Shown in pieces: positions 28,394 through 36,856 of a stretch of DNA of 64,000 nt. Each line of letters starts with the position of its first letter. The first letter of the stretch is position 1. This DNA is from Dictyobacter arantiisoli (GTDB taxonomy: Bacteria; Chloroflexota; Ktedonobacteria; Ktedonobacterales; Ktedonobacteraceae), in the NCBI RefSeq assembly GCF_008326305.1, contig NZ_BIXY01000016.1, positions 1 to 64,000 of the forward strand. The letters are read 5' to 3'. The translations under genes were made by a program, and so were the position numbers. The notes below the pieces were generated by a model. It was not told the origin of the DNA, searched no databases, and saw only the letters and a program-made list of their open reading frames with translations.

Positions 28394-28858
28394 ATGCCAA
28401 AGAAAACAGCAGCTGCGCGCAGCGGAGCGCAGTATCAAAGAGCACGCGGACAAAAAAGCTTTGAACTGGTCCGACCAGAGGGTGCAGAGAACGAGAGCGC
28501 CTTAGTAGAAGCGCAAGCTGAACCCGAGCAGGTCAGGCCAGTTCCAGCAGCAGTAGTGCCCACTAAAAAAGGAAAATCCTCTGCCGAAAAGAAGCTTGAG
28601 GTGTCCGCTACAACAGCAGCAGTCGTGAAGGAAGAGCCAGTTGTTGCCAGCAGCGCCACGGCAACCGTAGGCCCCCAAAGCGCCTCTGCGCGCATTGCCG
28701 CCCGTCGGCAGGCCTCCCAAAAAACGTCCCAGCGTCAGGGAGCAGCACTGATTACGGCTGAGCATTTTTCCTATGTGCGTCGCGACTTAATTACCATTGC
28801 AATCCTGGCAACTATCATGGTTGCCGCCATTGTTATCCTCTATTTTGTGCTGATCTAA
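28394..28858 (+). CDS. Ala-rich protein with C-terminal membrane anchor
   Basis: A 154-residue protein of unknown function. Residues 1-130 are Ala, Lys, Val and Glu rich with alternating charge and look disordered. A single membrane helix (about 132-153) ends the protein, with only two residues after it, so it should be tail-anchored with the bulk in the cytoplasm. GGGAG precedes the start. The gene stands alone between a promoter and a terminator. No domain recognised. Confidence 0.65.
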   Translation: MPKKTAAARSGAQYQRARGQKSFELVRPEGAENESALVEAQAEPEQVRPVPAAVVPTKKGKSSAEKKLEVSATTAAVVKEEPVVASSATATVGPQSASARIAARRQASQKTSQRQGAALITAEHFSYVRRDLITIAILATIMVAAIVILYFVLI

Positions 28859-28880
28859 GCAAGCTTATTCTCGACAAAAA

Positions 28881-28927
28881 GATGAGGCACCGTTGTTCAA
28901 AGTGAACAGTGCCTCTCATCTTTTTTT
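28881..28927 (+). terminator. Terminator of the tail-anchored protein gene
   Basis: A hairpin GATGAGGCAC...GTGCCTCTCATC with a small bulge, followed by seven T; 22 nt past the stop. Confidence 0.8.
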
Positions 28928-28979
28928 GAAAACACCCAGGCGTGATACAGGAGCAACAATTCCTGATACAGCCATTCTA

Positions 28980-29261
28980 CTAGTGTGCGAGGGGGCCAGT
29001 CCCTAAGCCTGATGGTACTCCATGGCGGTAGACTTCAGGGATGGTAACGCCAAGTATGCGTTGCATGGCCATCGTGTGGCAACAATCGCCCCAATCGTGG
29101 AAGAAACGGCAGGTGCACTGCCATTCGCCATTATCATAACGGGTGGAATGAACATCATTTTCGCCCTGGAATTTCGCTTCGAAACTGGTGAATTGAATGC
29201 GCTCGGGTTCCTCAGCATAACGTTTCGCTTTGGCAATTTTGTTGATCATACTTGAGTTCAT
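28980..29261 (-). CDS. Small SWIM zinc-finger protein
   Basis: A 93-residue protein built around a SWIM motif, a zinc-binding fold that usually mediates nucleic-acid or protein contact. The pattern CxCx(n)CxH is seen as C49-x-C51 and C60-x-H62 (WQCTC ... GDCCHT), preceded by the strands typical of SWIM domains (FEAKFQGENDVHS). The start at 29261 follows GAAGGAG; a longer frame to 29303 lacks an SD. It carries nothing but the SWIM domain, unlike SWI2/SNF2 or transposase proteins. Function unknown. Confidence 0.75.
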   Translation of the reverse strand: MNSSMINKIAKAKRYAEEPERIQFTSFEAKFQGENDVHSTRYDNGEWQCTCRFFHDWGDCCHTMAMQRILGVTIPEVYRHGVPSGLGTGPLAH

Positions 29262-29500
29262 AATCGCACTCTCCTTCAAGGCTAGCAACCACTCCGTAGC
29301 CACATATATTTTATATTTTAGCTCCGGGGGGAGCGTAACTTACTTTTGACTTCACCGACTGATCAAAGAAGCGTAAATGTCCTCCTTCCCTCGTTGAAAA
29401 ATAAGGACATACTCCGTAGTGTATGCGATTGCAAAACAAAACCGTTAACTCATGGAATGCTCACTCAGAATAAAATCCGGCATGTCCGAAGTAGGGCTCT

Positions 29501-29540
29501 AAAAACGAAAAAGCACCAGGGATACCGGTGTCCCTAGTGC
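29501..29540 (-). terminator. Terminator of a short minus-strand transcript
   Basis: A 14-bp stem with two G-U type pairs (29513-29526 with 29527-29540) followed by CTTTTTCGTTTTT on the minus strand. It closes a transcript from the promoter at 29777-29805. Confidence 0.7.
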
Positions 29541-29544
29541 GCAT

Positions 29545-29643
29545 CTATGGGTTTATGTCAGCCATATGCTCAGCGCGAGCCTCAACCATAGTCATCATCA
29601 TACATTTACGATGACCCTGTAATCGTGTTGAGACTGTATACAT
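29545..29643 (-). CDS. Possible 32-aa protein encoded by a short transcript
   Basis: ATG-to-TAG frame of 32 residues starting MYTVSTRLQGHRK, with a run of methionines (KCMMMTM) and an acidic end. GGTGGAG lies five bases upstream. It occupies the 3' half of a transcript of about 260 nt that has its own promoter and terminator, with a leader of about 125 nt. The transcript might instead be a regulatory RNA; the SD and placement favour translation. No homologue recognised. Confidence 0.4.
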   Translation of the reverse strand: MYTVSTRLQGHRKCMMMTMVEARAEHMADINP

Positions 29644-29776
29644 AAGCACTCCACCCTCGCCAGAAAAGTATCTCCGGCACAACAACCTGTAAACCCTTGC
29701 CGACGATGTTCAACGTAGAGCATACAGGCTAAACGTCCAAACCGTGAATGTCTTTGTCTCTTAACTTATGGAGATG

Positions 29777-29805
29777 ATTATACCATAGGGATAGGTGAAA
29801 GTCTA
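29777..29805 (-). promoter_or_regulatory. Promoter of the short transcript at 29.5-29.77 kb
   Basis: Minus-strand TAGACT (29800-29805) and a perfect TATAAT (29777-29782) with 17-nt spacing. The rest of the gene-free stretch 29262-30091 shows nothing further besides the mshA terminator. Confidence 0.7.
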
Positions 29806-29998
29806 CCCTTGCACAAGCTAATCTGGATCTGCCAGGCGTTGAACTTAAAATGTGGTATGCACCAATACAATCCAATTTGTTTCATTTTGACTCAAATGCA
29901 GCGTGCTTCTTCTACTAAAAAGCTAATTTCAAAACCATTGCTCTATAAACTCTACAAATCATAGATCTGACTTATCTACATAAGAGAAGAAATACAGT

Positions 29999-30037
29999 AA
30001 GGGTGGAGGCTAGCACAACTTGCCAGCCTCCAACCTT
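29999..30037 (-). terminator. Hairpin downstream of the MshA-like gene
   Basis: A stem of about 15 bp with two mismatches (AAGGGTGGAGGCTAGC with GCCAGCCTCCAACCTT), 55 nt after the gene. The T run is weak. Confidence 0.5.
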
Positions 30038-30091
30038 AACAAGAAAAAGAATGTTTCATAACAGGGTATCCAGAGGAGTCAACTGAGAAGA

Positions 30092-31321
30092 TTAGCTTTG
30101 AAGGGCCACCAGACAATGATCTGCACTAATCAAATTATGATAGATGGACAATACTTGTCGAGCGACATGCTCCCAGGCGAATTGCTGTACCGATGGGCGC
30201 GCTGCTGCGCTCATTCTGGCATGTAAGGATGCATCCTTCAGAAGGATGTCTAAACGCTCTGCAAAGAAGCCCGGACAGCGAGGGACCAGAAAGCCAGTCT
30301 CATCGTGATGTATCACGGTCATCAGTCCACCGGCGCGTGTCGCGACAACTGGCGTACCGCACCCGAGTGACTCTACAGCCGCCAGGCCAAACGTTTCATG
30401 ATAGGAAGGTATGACGGTAACATCGGCGGCGCTATAAAACCAGGGCATCTCTGTACGCGGACGAGCACCAACAAAATGTACACGTTGCTCAATCTGTAAT
30501 GTACGAGCCAATTGCTGCAAATTCTCCAGATCAGCGTCTCCTGTGAGCATTCCACCTGCGATCACAATCTGCGCATCTTCTTGCATCAATGCAGCAGCGC
30601 GTAACAATTGATCCGGTCCTTTGAAGGGATCCAGCCGGCCAGCAAATAATAATGTAGGCCGGTCTTCAGCTAGACCCAGATAGCGGCGGGCTTCCTGCCT
30701 GTCATGGGGCACAAACAACTTTAAATCCACACCACAAGGAATGACGTCAACCTGATGAGGGGTTGCGCCACAATAGCGCAACATATGCTGATATTCATCC
30801 TCTGTGGCAGCGATAATTCGATCCGCCTGATGGATAAGTTGCTGCTCCATCTCCAGACGCAACGCAGGTTCGGTCTCATTGGGATTCGCCAGTTGCTTGA
30901 GCCGAGCCAGGGTATGAAACATCGTGACATGAGGAACATTCCAATAATCTGCCAGCCGTAGCGCTGCTATCCCAGAAATCCAATAGTGGCTATGGATAAG
31001 GTCATACGTTATAGACTCTCTTCTTCGAAATTCTTCAATGTGGCGCGCAAAAGTGGGAGTATACTGGTACAAATCATTTTTATGCAGAGAAACCATGGGT
31101 CCAGCCTTAATGTGAATAACCCTCACATTGGGAAATATATGGACCACCTGAGGAAGGTTTTCATGTGTGCGGCGGGTAAAAATATCAACTTTAACGTCTT
31201 GAGACGCTAATTCTTTCGCTAACTCACGGATATAGACATTCATGCCTCCAGCATCCTTTGTCTGGCCTGGATTATCCAGGGGAGATGTGTGGATGCTGAG
31301 CATGGCAACAGCATACGACAT
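30092..31321 (-). CDS. MshA-like GT4 glycosyltransferase
   Basis: A 409-residue GT-B glycosyltransferase that closely follows the D-inositol-3-phosphate glycosyltransferase / sucrose-phosphate synthase branch. Hallmarks: SIHTSPLDNPG followed by DAGGMNVYI (23-31), HSHYW, the donor loop AGRLDPFKGPD and the E-x7-E motif in HETFGLAAVE. In actinobacteria this enzyme starts mycothiol synthesis, but here no mshB, mshC or mshD lies nearby, so the real acceptor is open. The start is preceded by GAGGAG. It is transcribed alone. Confidence 0.88.
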   Translation of the reverse strand: MSYAVAMLSIHTSPLDNPGQTKDAGGMNVYIRELAKELASQDVKVDIFTRRTHENLPQVVHIFPNVRVIHIKAGPMVSLHKNDLYQYTPTFARHIEEFRRRESITYDLIHSHYWISGIAALRLADYWNVPHVTMFHTLARLKQLANPNETEPALRLEMEQQLIHQADRIIAATEDEYQHMLRYCGATPHQVDVIPCGVDLKLFVPHDRQEARRYLGLAEDRPTLLFAGRLDPFKGPDQLLRAAALMQEDAQIVIAGGMLTGDADLENLQQLARTLQIEQRVHFVGARPRTEMPWFYSAADVTVIPSYHETFGLAAVESLGCGTPVVATRAGGLMTVIHHDETGFLVPRCPGFFAERLDILLKDASLHARMSAAARPSVQQFAWEHVARQVLSIYHNLISADHCLVALQS

Positions 31322-31501
31322 GTCTTACAAACTCCTCTTTTCTTCAAGTGAACAAGGCAATTAAAGGTTGCAGATACGTGGCCAACGCCCTTCACTGCTC
31401 ACGTGCCAATATGCTGACATGAGCGATGCTCCTTTCTGCTTCTTCATAAATAAAAACATGGCAAAACCCGGATTCTATTCCAGAAACAAACAAAGTCAGA
31501 T

Positions 31502-32338
31502 TTATGCTTCTTTTGCATTCAATTCACTGATAGCTTCAAACATCGTTTGCATATCAACTCCACCACCGCGAGCCAGATCATCCAGGCAGGCAATACGACG
31601 TGCCAGGGCAGCATGGAACTCATCTTCTGGCATCCCAATCCAGCCAGCCAGATCGGAAAGAATGGGCGCATCGGCATGCTCAAAGCTATCATCCGCTGAA
31701 TTCCACAGGGAAAGTGGCACCGGTAAGACAGCATCCGGGCGATCTGGATCGATATGAGGCTGAATATAGTGAGCTGAAAACCAACGGCGACGGGCGGGAT
31801 AAGTATGTCCAATCAAACCAATATTGATAATCAATCCCAGACGTCGCATATCAGCAGGAGATAAGCGTAGATCGTGTTGATACATATACAATACGTCGTC
31901 AATAGTATCGGCATGAACACTGGTGGCAATATGATATCCCTGCCCTGGTAACATCAAATAACGGCGTGCTATGCGTCCCCACATATAAATAGGCAAATGA
32001 TCACTTACTTCATTACAAAGTGCATAGGTGCTGGCAGGATCGATATCTGGCAGGCGGGTAAAGGAAAAATTCTCGTACATGCCAGACATATAGGCCAGGG
32101 CGGTATTCTCGGGGAGAAATTGCAGCAGCGCATTGAGTGTGGTTGTCTTTCCCACGCCCGGTTGAGGATCAGTTGGGCCAGCAACGGTCAAAGAGGTCCC
32201 ATGTTCAAGTAATAACCAGATGAGGCCAGCGGTTTCCACATCGACGCTTTGTAAAGCAATAATTTGAGCCACAGACAGTGGTCGGCGCGACTCATAATGC
32301 CAGTAATGACGCTCATAGGGGTCACGGGGATCAAACAT
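31502..32338 (-). CDS. Orphan VirB11/CpaF-like secretion ATPase domain protein
   Basis: A 278-residue P-loop ATPase related to type II/IV secretion and Tad pilus motors. The Walker A is GPTDPQPGVGKTTT (54-67), with an unusual insertion before GVGKT. The later block GYHIATSVHADTIDDVL (about 144-160) matches the HAD/His box of the family, and NEVSD stands where the Walker B glutamate is expected. The N-terminal domain is short and there is no neighbouring pilus or secretion gene, so a dedicated local function is more likely than a full secretion system. Product substrate unknown. Stop to next gene is 180 nt. Confidence 0.68.
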   Translation of the reverse strand: MFDPRDPYERHYWHYESRRPLSVAQIIALQSVDVETAGLIWLLLEHGTSLTVAGPTDPQPGVGKTTTLNALLQFLPENTALAYMSGMYENFSFTRLPDIDPASTYALCNEVSDHLPIYMWGRIARRYLMLPGQGYHIATSVHADTIDDVLYMYQHDLRLSPADMRRLGLIINIGLIGHTYPARRRWFSAHYIQPHIDPDRPDAVLPVPLSLWNSADDSFEHADAPILSDLAGWIGMPEDEFHAALARRIACLDDLARGGGVDMQTMFEAISELNAKEA

Positions 32339-32419
32339 GCTGAGCTTCCCTTCTTAAAACAAGCAAAACACTATGACAATCACACTACAGCAACGTTCTT
32401 TTATCGATCACGATGCTTA

Positions 32420-33100
32420 CTATTCAACCGCTTCTGCCATCGGAGGCTCGGGCATCGCTTTTTCTGCGGGTCGCGTCAAGGCATCGAGCCAACTAGGTTT
32501 TGGACTCCAGCCAATCGCGACAACATGGGGAGCATGCTCTTTTTCGATTTCAACCAGACTCACCGAAGCATTATCAATGGAAAAATTTCCGGCTTTGCCA
32601 GCATCTAAACCAGCATAATGAGCCAGCAGGAGTTTAATCACATCTGCATGGGCCACGAAGACGGGATAGGACCCGATATCGTCCCTGGTCAGCCAGCGCT
32701 CTACAGCAGCGACAACCCGCTGTTGTACCTGAATAAATGTCTCAATACCTTCTGGAGCCACAGTTGGATTTTTGACATAGGCGTTCCAATCGGGATCTGT
32801 CTTCGCCAGCTCTCCAATAACCTGACCGGACCAGCGACCGACATTGGTATCCATCAAATCGGGTTCAAGCGTGATCTCAAGGGTGCGCCCCTGCGCCAGA
32901 TATTCAGCCGTGTGATATGCACGTTCAAGAGGACTACTGATCAATGCACTAATCGGCACTTCACGTAAGCTTTCAGCCAGATGGGCCGCCTGCTCACGCC
33001 CTTTCTCATTCAGTGCCACACCCTCAAGCTGCCCGGGTAAACGATGTTCTACATTCCATGTTGTCTGCCCATGCCGTACAATAAGCAATGTTTGTTTCAT
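32420..33100 (-). CDS. Histidine phosphatase (phosphoglycerate mutase-like) family protein
   Basis: A 226-residue branch-1 histidine phosphatase. The catalytic RHG is at 9-11 (LIVRHGQTTWN), the second conserved arginine in SSPLERAYHTAE, and the later catalytic His in VFVAHADVIK. The proline-rich tail after about 195 is extra. The start was placed at 33100, just before the catalytic motif; the frame to 33313 encodes a Trp-rich extension with no SD support. Substrate cannot be assigned; similar genes dephosphorylate sugar phosphates, cobalamin precursors or nucleotides. Confidence 0.85.
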   Translation of the reverse strand: MKQTLLIVRHGQTTWNVEHRLPGQLEGVALNEKGREQAAHLAESLREVPISALISSPLERAYHTAEYLAQGRTLEITLEPDLMDTNVGRWSGQVIGELAKTDPDWNAYVKNPTVAPEGIETFIQVQQRVVAAVERWLTRDDIGSYPVFVAHADVIKLLLAHYAGLDAGKAGNFSIDNASVSLVEIEKEHAPHVVAIGWSPKPSWLDALTRPAEKAMPEPPMAEAVE

Positions 33101-33445
33101 ACGCTTTTGAATACTTTCTCTATAGGTCGGATCTATCCAGATATGTATACATCTGCCGATAAAACGCCATTTCACACATAGAGCAAACCACAGGACGGCA
33201 AACCGACCGGACCATCCTTGCTGCCACCCCCGAATATTTTCCCATATCTGTCGCATATGAAGATCTCTTCTTCTGACGTACACGCTATCCACAAGGAGAG
33301 GCGACGCCATCAAACGTTTTCATCAAGCCGACTATTGTATCTCATTGTATCAGCGAAGATATTCAAGGTGCAACTCACGTTCTTTCAGATACTGGACAAT
33401 GCCGTAGCTGCTTGCAGGCTATGCGCGAATGCAAACACTCAGCAA

Positions 33446-33497
33446 GACGATAAAAAAAGATGAGCGATTCTACCATCGCTCATCTTTTTTTATCGTC
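33446..33497 (-). terminator. Bidirectional terminator of the DUF929 gene
   Basis: A perfect 23-bp stem (33446-33468 with 33475-33497), 6-nt loop, containing A7/T7 so that both strands end in T runs. It sits 54 nt past the DUF929 stop. The rest of 33101-33550 shows no gene. Confidence 0.9.
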
Positions 33498-33550
33498 TCA
33501 GCATATTCGTATCTACACATCAGCGCTGGAGTATCCAGGAGATGCGAGTA

Positions 33551-34567
33551 CTACGCGATACGTTTGCGTGTCTCGATAGCCTGGGGCAGCACACTATTCG
33601 TTACCACTGTATTCCCGGTCGAAAGCGAAGCTTGTGGCAATTTCCCTTGAAGGGATGGGATCGGGTCTGCATTACAGACACTGCCCGGCTGATTGTTGGT
33701 AATCTTACAGATTTGCGCGGTAAGATAATTGGCAGATCCCAGTACAGCACGAGAAATGTCGGTAGTTGGATCTTGTAGCTGGCTGACAATATAGTCATGC
33801 GTATTGCCAATCAGGATATCGTGAGGAAAGTACGCTCCAGCAGAGACATATTGATTCCCGACACTGATAAATGGGAAACTACCAGCGCTCGCCGCACTTG
33901 TATAAGGGGGAGCATCATAGGTGTTTACCAATTGCTGCTGCTCAGGTGTTAATTTCTGGAGCGGTTTTGGATTGGGCTGACTATTGTCAGAGACCTCAAC
34001 CGGCACAAAGTCGATATAATCACTCTTGTACGCCGAATTAAAAAACGAGAACGTCGGCACACTGAGCTCGCCCGAGACAAGGGGAGATGGTGCTGTGGTG
34101 AAAGTTCCAAAACGGCTCAGCGCGACGATCATTGCCCAGCGTTGCGCCCCACAATAAGGACAAAACTCTCCACCCATATAAAACACTTGTGGTTTACCAT
34201 TGGGGCCCTTAAGGACAGGCGTATTTTTGACTGGTTTAAGTACTGAACTGAGTCCAGACGACACACTACCAGCCCCCACCTGTGACAATAAAGCGGGCTT
34301 TACATTTGTCAGAGATTGATACACCGTTGATTTAACCGTGACGGCTTTCTGTGATGGCTTATTATTACCAAGCAGGACGAATCCCACAATGAGAAGAACT
34401 AATAACACCACAGTAACGCCGACAATCAACCAGGCATTCCTGGAGCTTTTCTTCGAGCGTCTGCTCCGGGCTTGATTACGGGCGACCTGGTTGCGTTGCC
34501 CACGTTGCACGCGTTCCTGTTCCCGGCGTTGAGCAGCAGACGTCGTATGATGCTTTACTTTTGCCAT
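33551..34567 (-). CDS. Membrane-anchored DUF929 thioredoxin-like protein
   Basis: A 338-residue protein with a basic cytoplasmic tail (1-44), one membrane helix (46-68) and an outer domain of the DUF929 family. The redox motif CPYC is at 136-139 in [13 protein letters not shown], as in thiol-disulfide oxidoreductases. It probably handles disulfides outside the membrane; the VKOR-type protein encoded at 59340-59867 could recycle it. The start at 34567 is preceded by AAAGG; a frame to 34597 is less likely. A further Cys pair near the C-terminus (AQICKI ... GSVCNA) may be structural. Confidence 0.82.
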   Translation of the reverse strand: MAKVKHHTTSAAQRREQERVQRGQRNQVARNQARSRRSKKSSRNAWLIVGVTVVLLVLLIVGFVLLGNNKPSQKAVTVKSTVYQSLTNVKPALLSQVGAGSVSSGLSSVLKPVKNTPVLKGPNGKPQVFYMGGEFCPYCGAQRWAMIVALSRFGTFTTAPSPLVSGELSVPTFSFFNSAYKSDYIDFVPVEVSDNSQPNPKPLQKLTPEQQQLVNTYDAPPYTSAASAGSFPFISVGNQYVSAGAYFPHDILIGNTHDYIVSQLQDPTTDISRAVLGSANYLTAQICKITNNQPGSVCNADPIPSLQGKLPQASLSTGNTVVTNSVLPQAIETRKRIA

Positions 34568-34852
34568 TTGAGCTACCTTTTCGATGGGTTGGTTCAATTT
34601 TCAGATTATTGTAGCATAGGAAAAAACCTGTACACGCTACTCTATGCAGGTCTATATCAATAAATACGAGCAGCCCTGTTGCATTGTTACCTTCGAGAGG
34701 GGGAATCACCGCACACTCTCGGCTCAGGGCCTTTCTATTCATCATAAAACATCAAACCTAATCCCATGTATGATACACTAAAACTAGCCTATCCCAAAAT
34801 GATACATATCAATAAGTAAACGATGCAGCACATATAGTACAGGAGGAAACAG

Positions 34853-35269
34853 ATGCAGTCCCGCTATGCTCAAAAAGGATTTATTCATCCTCGGCTCCAA
34901 CATATTTCCCTGTCCATCGCACCAGGTTCTCAAGCACAGATTCGTGCCTTCTACGGCAAGCTCCTTGGATTACAAGAGAAACCAGTCCCTGCCTCCCTGG
35001 CGGATAAAGGATTAGTCTGGTTTGCCGCTGGTATTGGCGAGATGGAACTACATTTTGTTCCCGATACCCTTTTGCAGAGACCAGAAGAAAGCCGCCATTT
35101 CTGCCTTGAGGTAAATGATCTGGCATCCTATAAAAAGGCGGTTGAAGAGGCTGGCTATACGACATTTGAAGGATCGCCGATTCCTAACCGTCCCCGCTTC
35201 TTCTGTCTGGACCCGGCTGGCAATCGCCTTGAGTTCACCACCATTCTGAATGACTACAACAATGCCTGA
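34853..35269 (+). CDS. VOC-family (glyoxalase/bleomycin resistance-like) protein
   Basis: A 138-residue single-chain vicinal-oxygen-chelate protein. Candidate metal ligands are H in LQHISLSI, E/H in EMELHF, H in SRHFCLEV and E in RLEFT, in the usual spacing. The beta-alpha-beta-beta-beta units are both present, one per half. AGGAGG lies six bases before the ATG. The natural ligand is unknown. Transcribed alone upstream of tRNA-Glu. Confidence 0.85.
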   Translation: MQSRYAQKGFIHPRLQHISLSIAPGSQAQIRAFYGKLLGLQEKPVPASLADKGLVWFAAGIGEMELHFVPDTLLQRPEESRHFCLEVNDLASYKKAVEEAGYTTFEGSPIPNRPRFFCLDPAGNRLEFTTILNDYNNA

Positions 35270-35333
35270 AACTTCCATCCTCCTCCTCTCAATCCCCCGG
35301 AAGAATAGAGAGCCAATTGCATGCAATTAGTGC

Positions 35334-35362
35334 TTGACAAAGTCTGGACTATACGCTATAAT
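35334..35362 (+). promoter_or_regulatory. Consensus promoter of tRNA-Glu
   Basis: TTGACA (35334-35339) and TATAAT (35357-35362), both perfect, separated by 17 nt; 34 nt before the tRNA. Confidence 0.92.
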
Positions 35363-35396
35363 CCATTTCGTTGGAGCGAAAGTGACAACAAGGCCT

Positions 35397-35470
35397 GCCT
35401 CGTTCGTCTAGCGGCCTAGGACGTTGCCCTTTCAAGGCAAAGATCACGGGTTCGAATCCCGTACGAGGTA
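35397..35470 (+). tRNA. tRNA-Glu (anticodon TTC)
   Basis: A 74-nt cloverleaf: acceptor GCCTCGT/ACGAGGT, anticodon stem TTGCC/GGCAA with loop CTTTCAA, T arm CGGG-TTCGAAT-CCCG. No CCA is encoded after the discriminator A, unlike the tRNA-Arg pair. Terminated by the hairpin at 35478-35525. Confidence 0.95.
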
Positions 35471-35477
35471 CTATTTT

Positions 35478-35525
35478 AGAAAAGCCTGGCATCACATAAT
35501 TTATTTAAGTGAGCCAGGCTTTTCT
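35478..35525 (+). terminator. Terminator after tRNA-Glu
   Basis: A 13-bp perfect stem (AGAAAAGCCTGGC with GCCAGGCTTTTCT), about 22-nt loop. It ends 28 nt before the moeA start, so moeA needs its own promoter or read-through. Confidence 0.8.
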
Positions 35526-35552
35526 GTATTATCCTGTCTGGGAGGTTCAGCC

Positions 35553-36821
35553 ATGATGAGCGTTGAAGAAGCACTCTTGAATATGCTGTCAAATATCACG
35601 CCATTGTCCGTGACACATGTTCCTTTATCGGATGCACTGGGCTTGATTCTGGCTGAAGAAGTTATCGCGCGAGAGAACATACCACCTTTCGCTAATTCTG
35701 CCATGGATGGCTTTGCCTTACGTAGCCAGGATAGTAAGCCACAACAAAACCAACCTCCCCACTTACGGGTAACAGGTGGCGTCGCTGCGGGTTATATCGC
35801 GCATCATGCAATTGAGCCAGGCACAGCGATGCGAATTATGACTGGTGCTCCCGTTCCTCCTGGCGCGGATACCGTCATCCAGGTTGAGCTCACTCGCCAT
35901 GGAGGTCCCAACGGTGATTGGGTTGAAATTCTGCAAGAAGTGAAACCCGGCAATAATATTCGCCCCGTGGGAGAAGATATGCGCAGCGGGCAAACCATTT
36001 TAACCACCGGGACAGAACTGGGTCCGTGGGAGATTGGCGTGCTGGCGACGCTGGGCTGGGCAACAGTTCCCGTTGTGCGCAGAGCACGAGTAGCCATTCT
36101 GGGCACAGGCGATGAGATCGTAGATATTGACCAACCACTGCAACCAGGCAAGATCCGTAACAGCAATAGTTACTTGCTTGAAGCTGCCGTCCGCCAGGCA
36201 GGAGCAGAGGCATATCGGCTGGGGGTAGCCAGAGATACTGTCGCCAGTCTCCGCGAAAAATTTGCTGAAGCGTCTCAGTATGATCTTATTCTTACCTCTG
36301 GCGGCGTCTCGGTAGGAGATTTCGATCTGGTCAAAGATATCATGGCAGAACAGGGAAATATCAGCTTCTGGCGTATCAATATGCGTCCTGGCAAACCGGT
36401 CGCCTTCGGTGATATCAGTGAGACACCATTGATAGGGCTGCCGGGTAATCCCGTTTCCAGTGCGGTTACCTTCGAGCTCTTTGCCCGTCCCGTCATTCGA
36501 AAACTCCAGGGACAACACAACCTGCTCAAACCTCAGATAGAGGTTACGCTGGCAAACGATATCCCAGATCGAGCCATGCGTCGTCACTATGTGCGTGCTG
36601 CGGTGGAATGGCACGCGGGACACTTTGTAGCTCGCACCACAGGAAATCAGGGCTCCAATATTATGACCTCACTTCTGCATACCAATGCCTTTGTGATCGT
36701 ACCCGAAGGTGGCATCGTCACGCACGCAGGAGACACGCTCACCGCACTCATGCTGGATTGGCCCGAAGTAAACAGTTGGGATACCCTTGACCTCCAACAG
36801 AAGACGCAGCAGGAAGAATAA
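35553..36821 (+). CDS. moeA: Molybdopterin molybdotransferase MoeA
   Basis: Inserts molybdenum into adenylated molybdopterin to complete the cofactor in the cytoplasm (422 aa). Family motifs appear in order: PPFANSAMDGFALR, GAPVPPGADTVIQVE, GTGDEIVD, SGGVSVGDFD and GLPGNPVSSAVTFE. The start at 35553 follows GGAGG by eight bases; the longer frame from 35424 would run through the tRNA-Glu gene. No other moa/mog gene is adjacent. Confidence 0.95.
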   Translation: MMSVEEALLNMLSNITPLSVTHVPLSDALGLILAEEVIARENIPPFANSAMDGFALRSQDSKPQQNQPPHLRVTGGVAAGYIAHHAIEPGTAMRIMTGAPVPPGADTVIQVELTRHGGPNGDWVEILQEVKPGNNIRPVGEDMRSGQTILTTGTELGPWEIGVLATLGWATVPVVRRARVAILGTGDEIVDIDQPLQPGKIRNSNSYLLEAAVRQAGAEAYRLGVARDTVASLREKFAEASQYDLILTSGGVSVGDFDLVKDIMAEQGNISFWRINMRPGKPVAFGDISETPLIGLPGNPVSSAVTFELFARPVIRKLQGQHNLLKPQIEVTLANDIPDRAMRRHYVRAAVEWHAGHFVARTTGNQGSNIMTSLLHTNAFVIVPEGGIVTHAGDTLTALMLDWPEVNSWDTLDLQQKTQQEE

Positions 36822-36856
36822 GTCGTATCCCACAGGATAGGATAGCTATTGCCAGG

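Noticed and set aside
36000-36623. 207-aa minus-strand ORF inside moeA
   Set aside because: Antisense frame of a clear moeA gene; composition is not like a protein.
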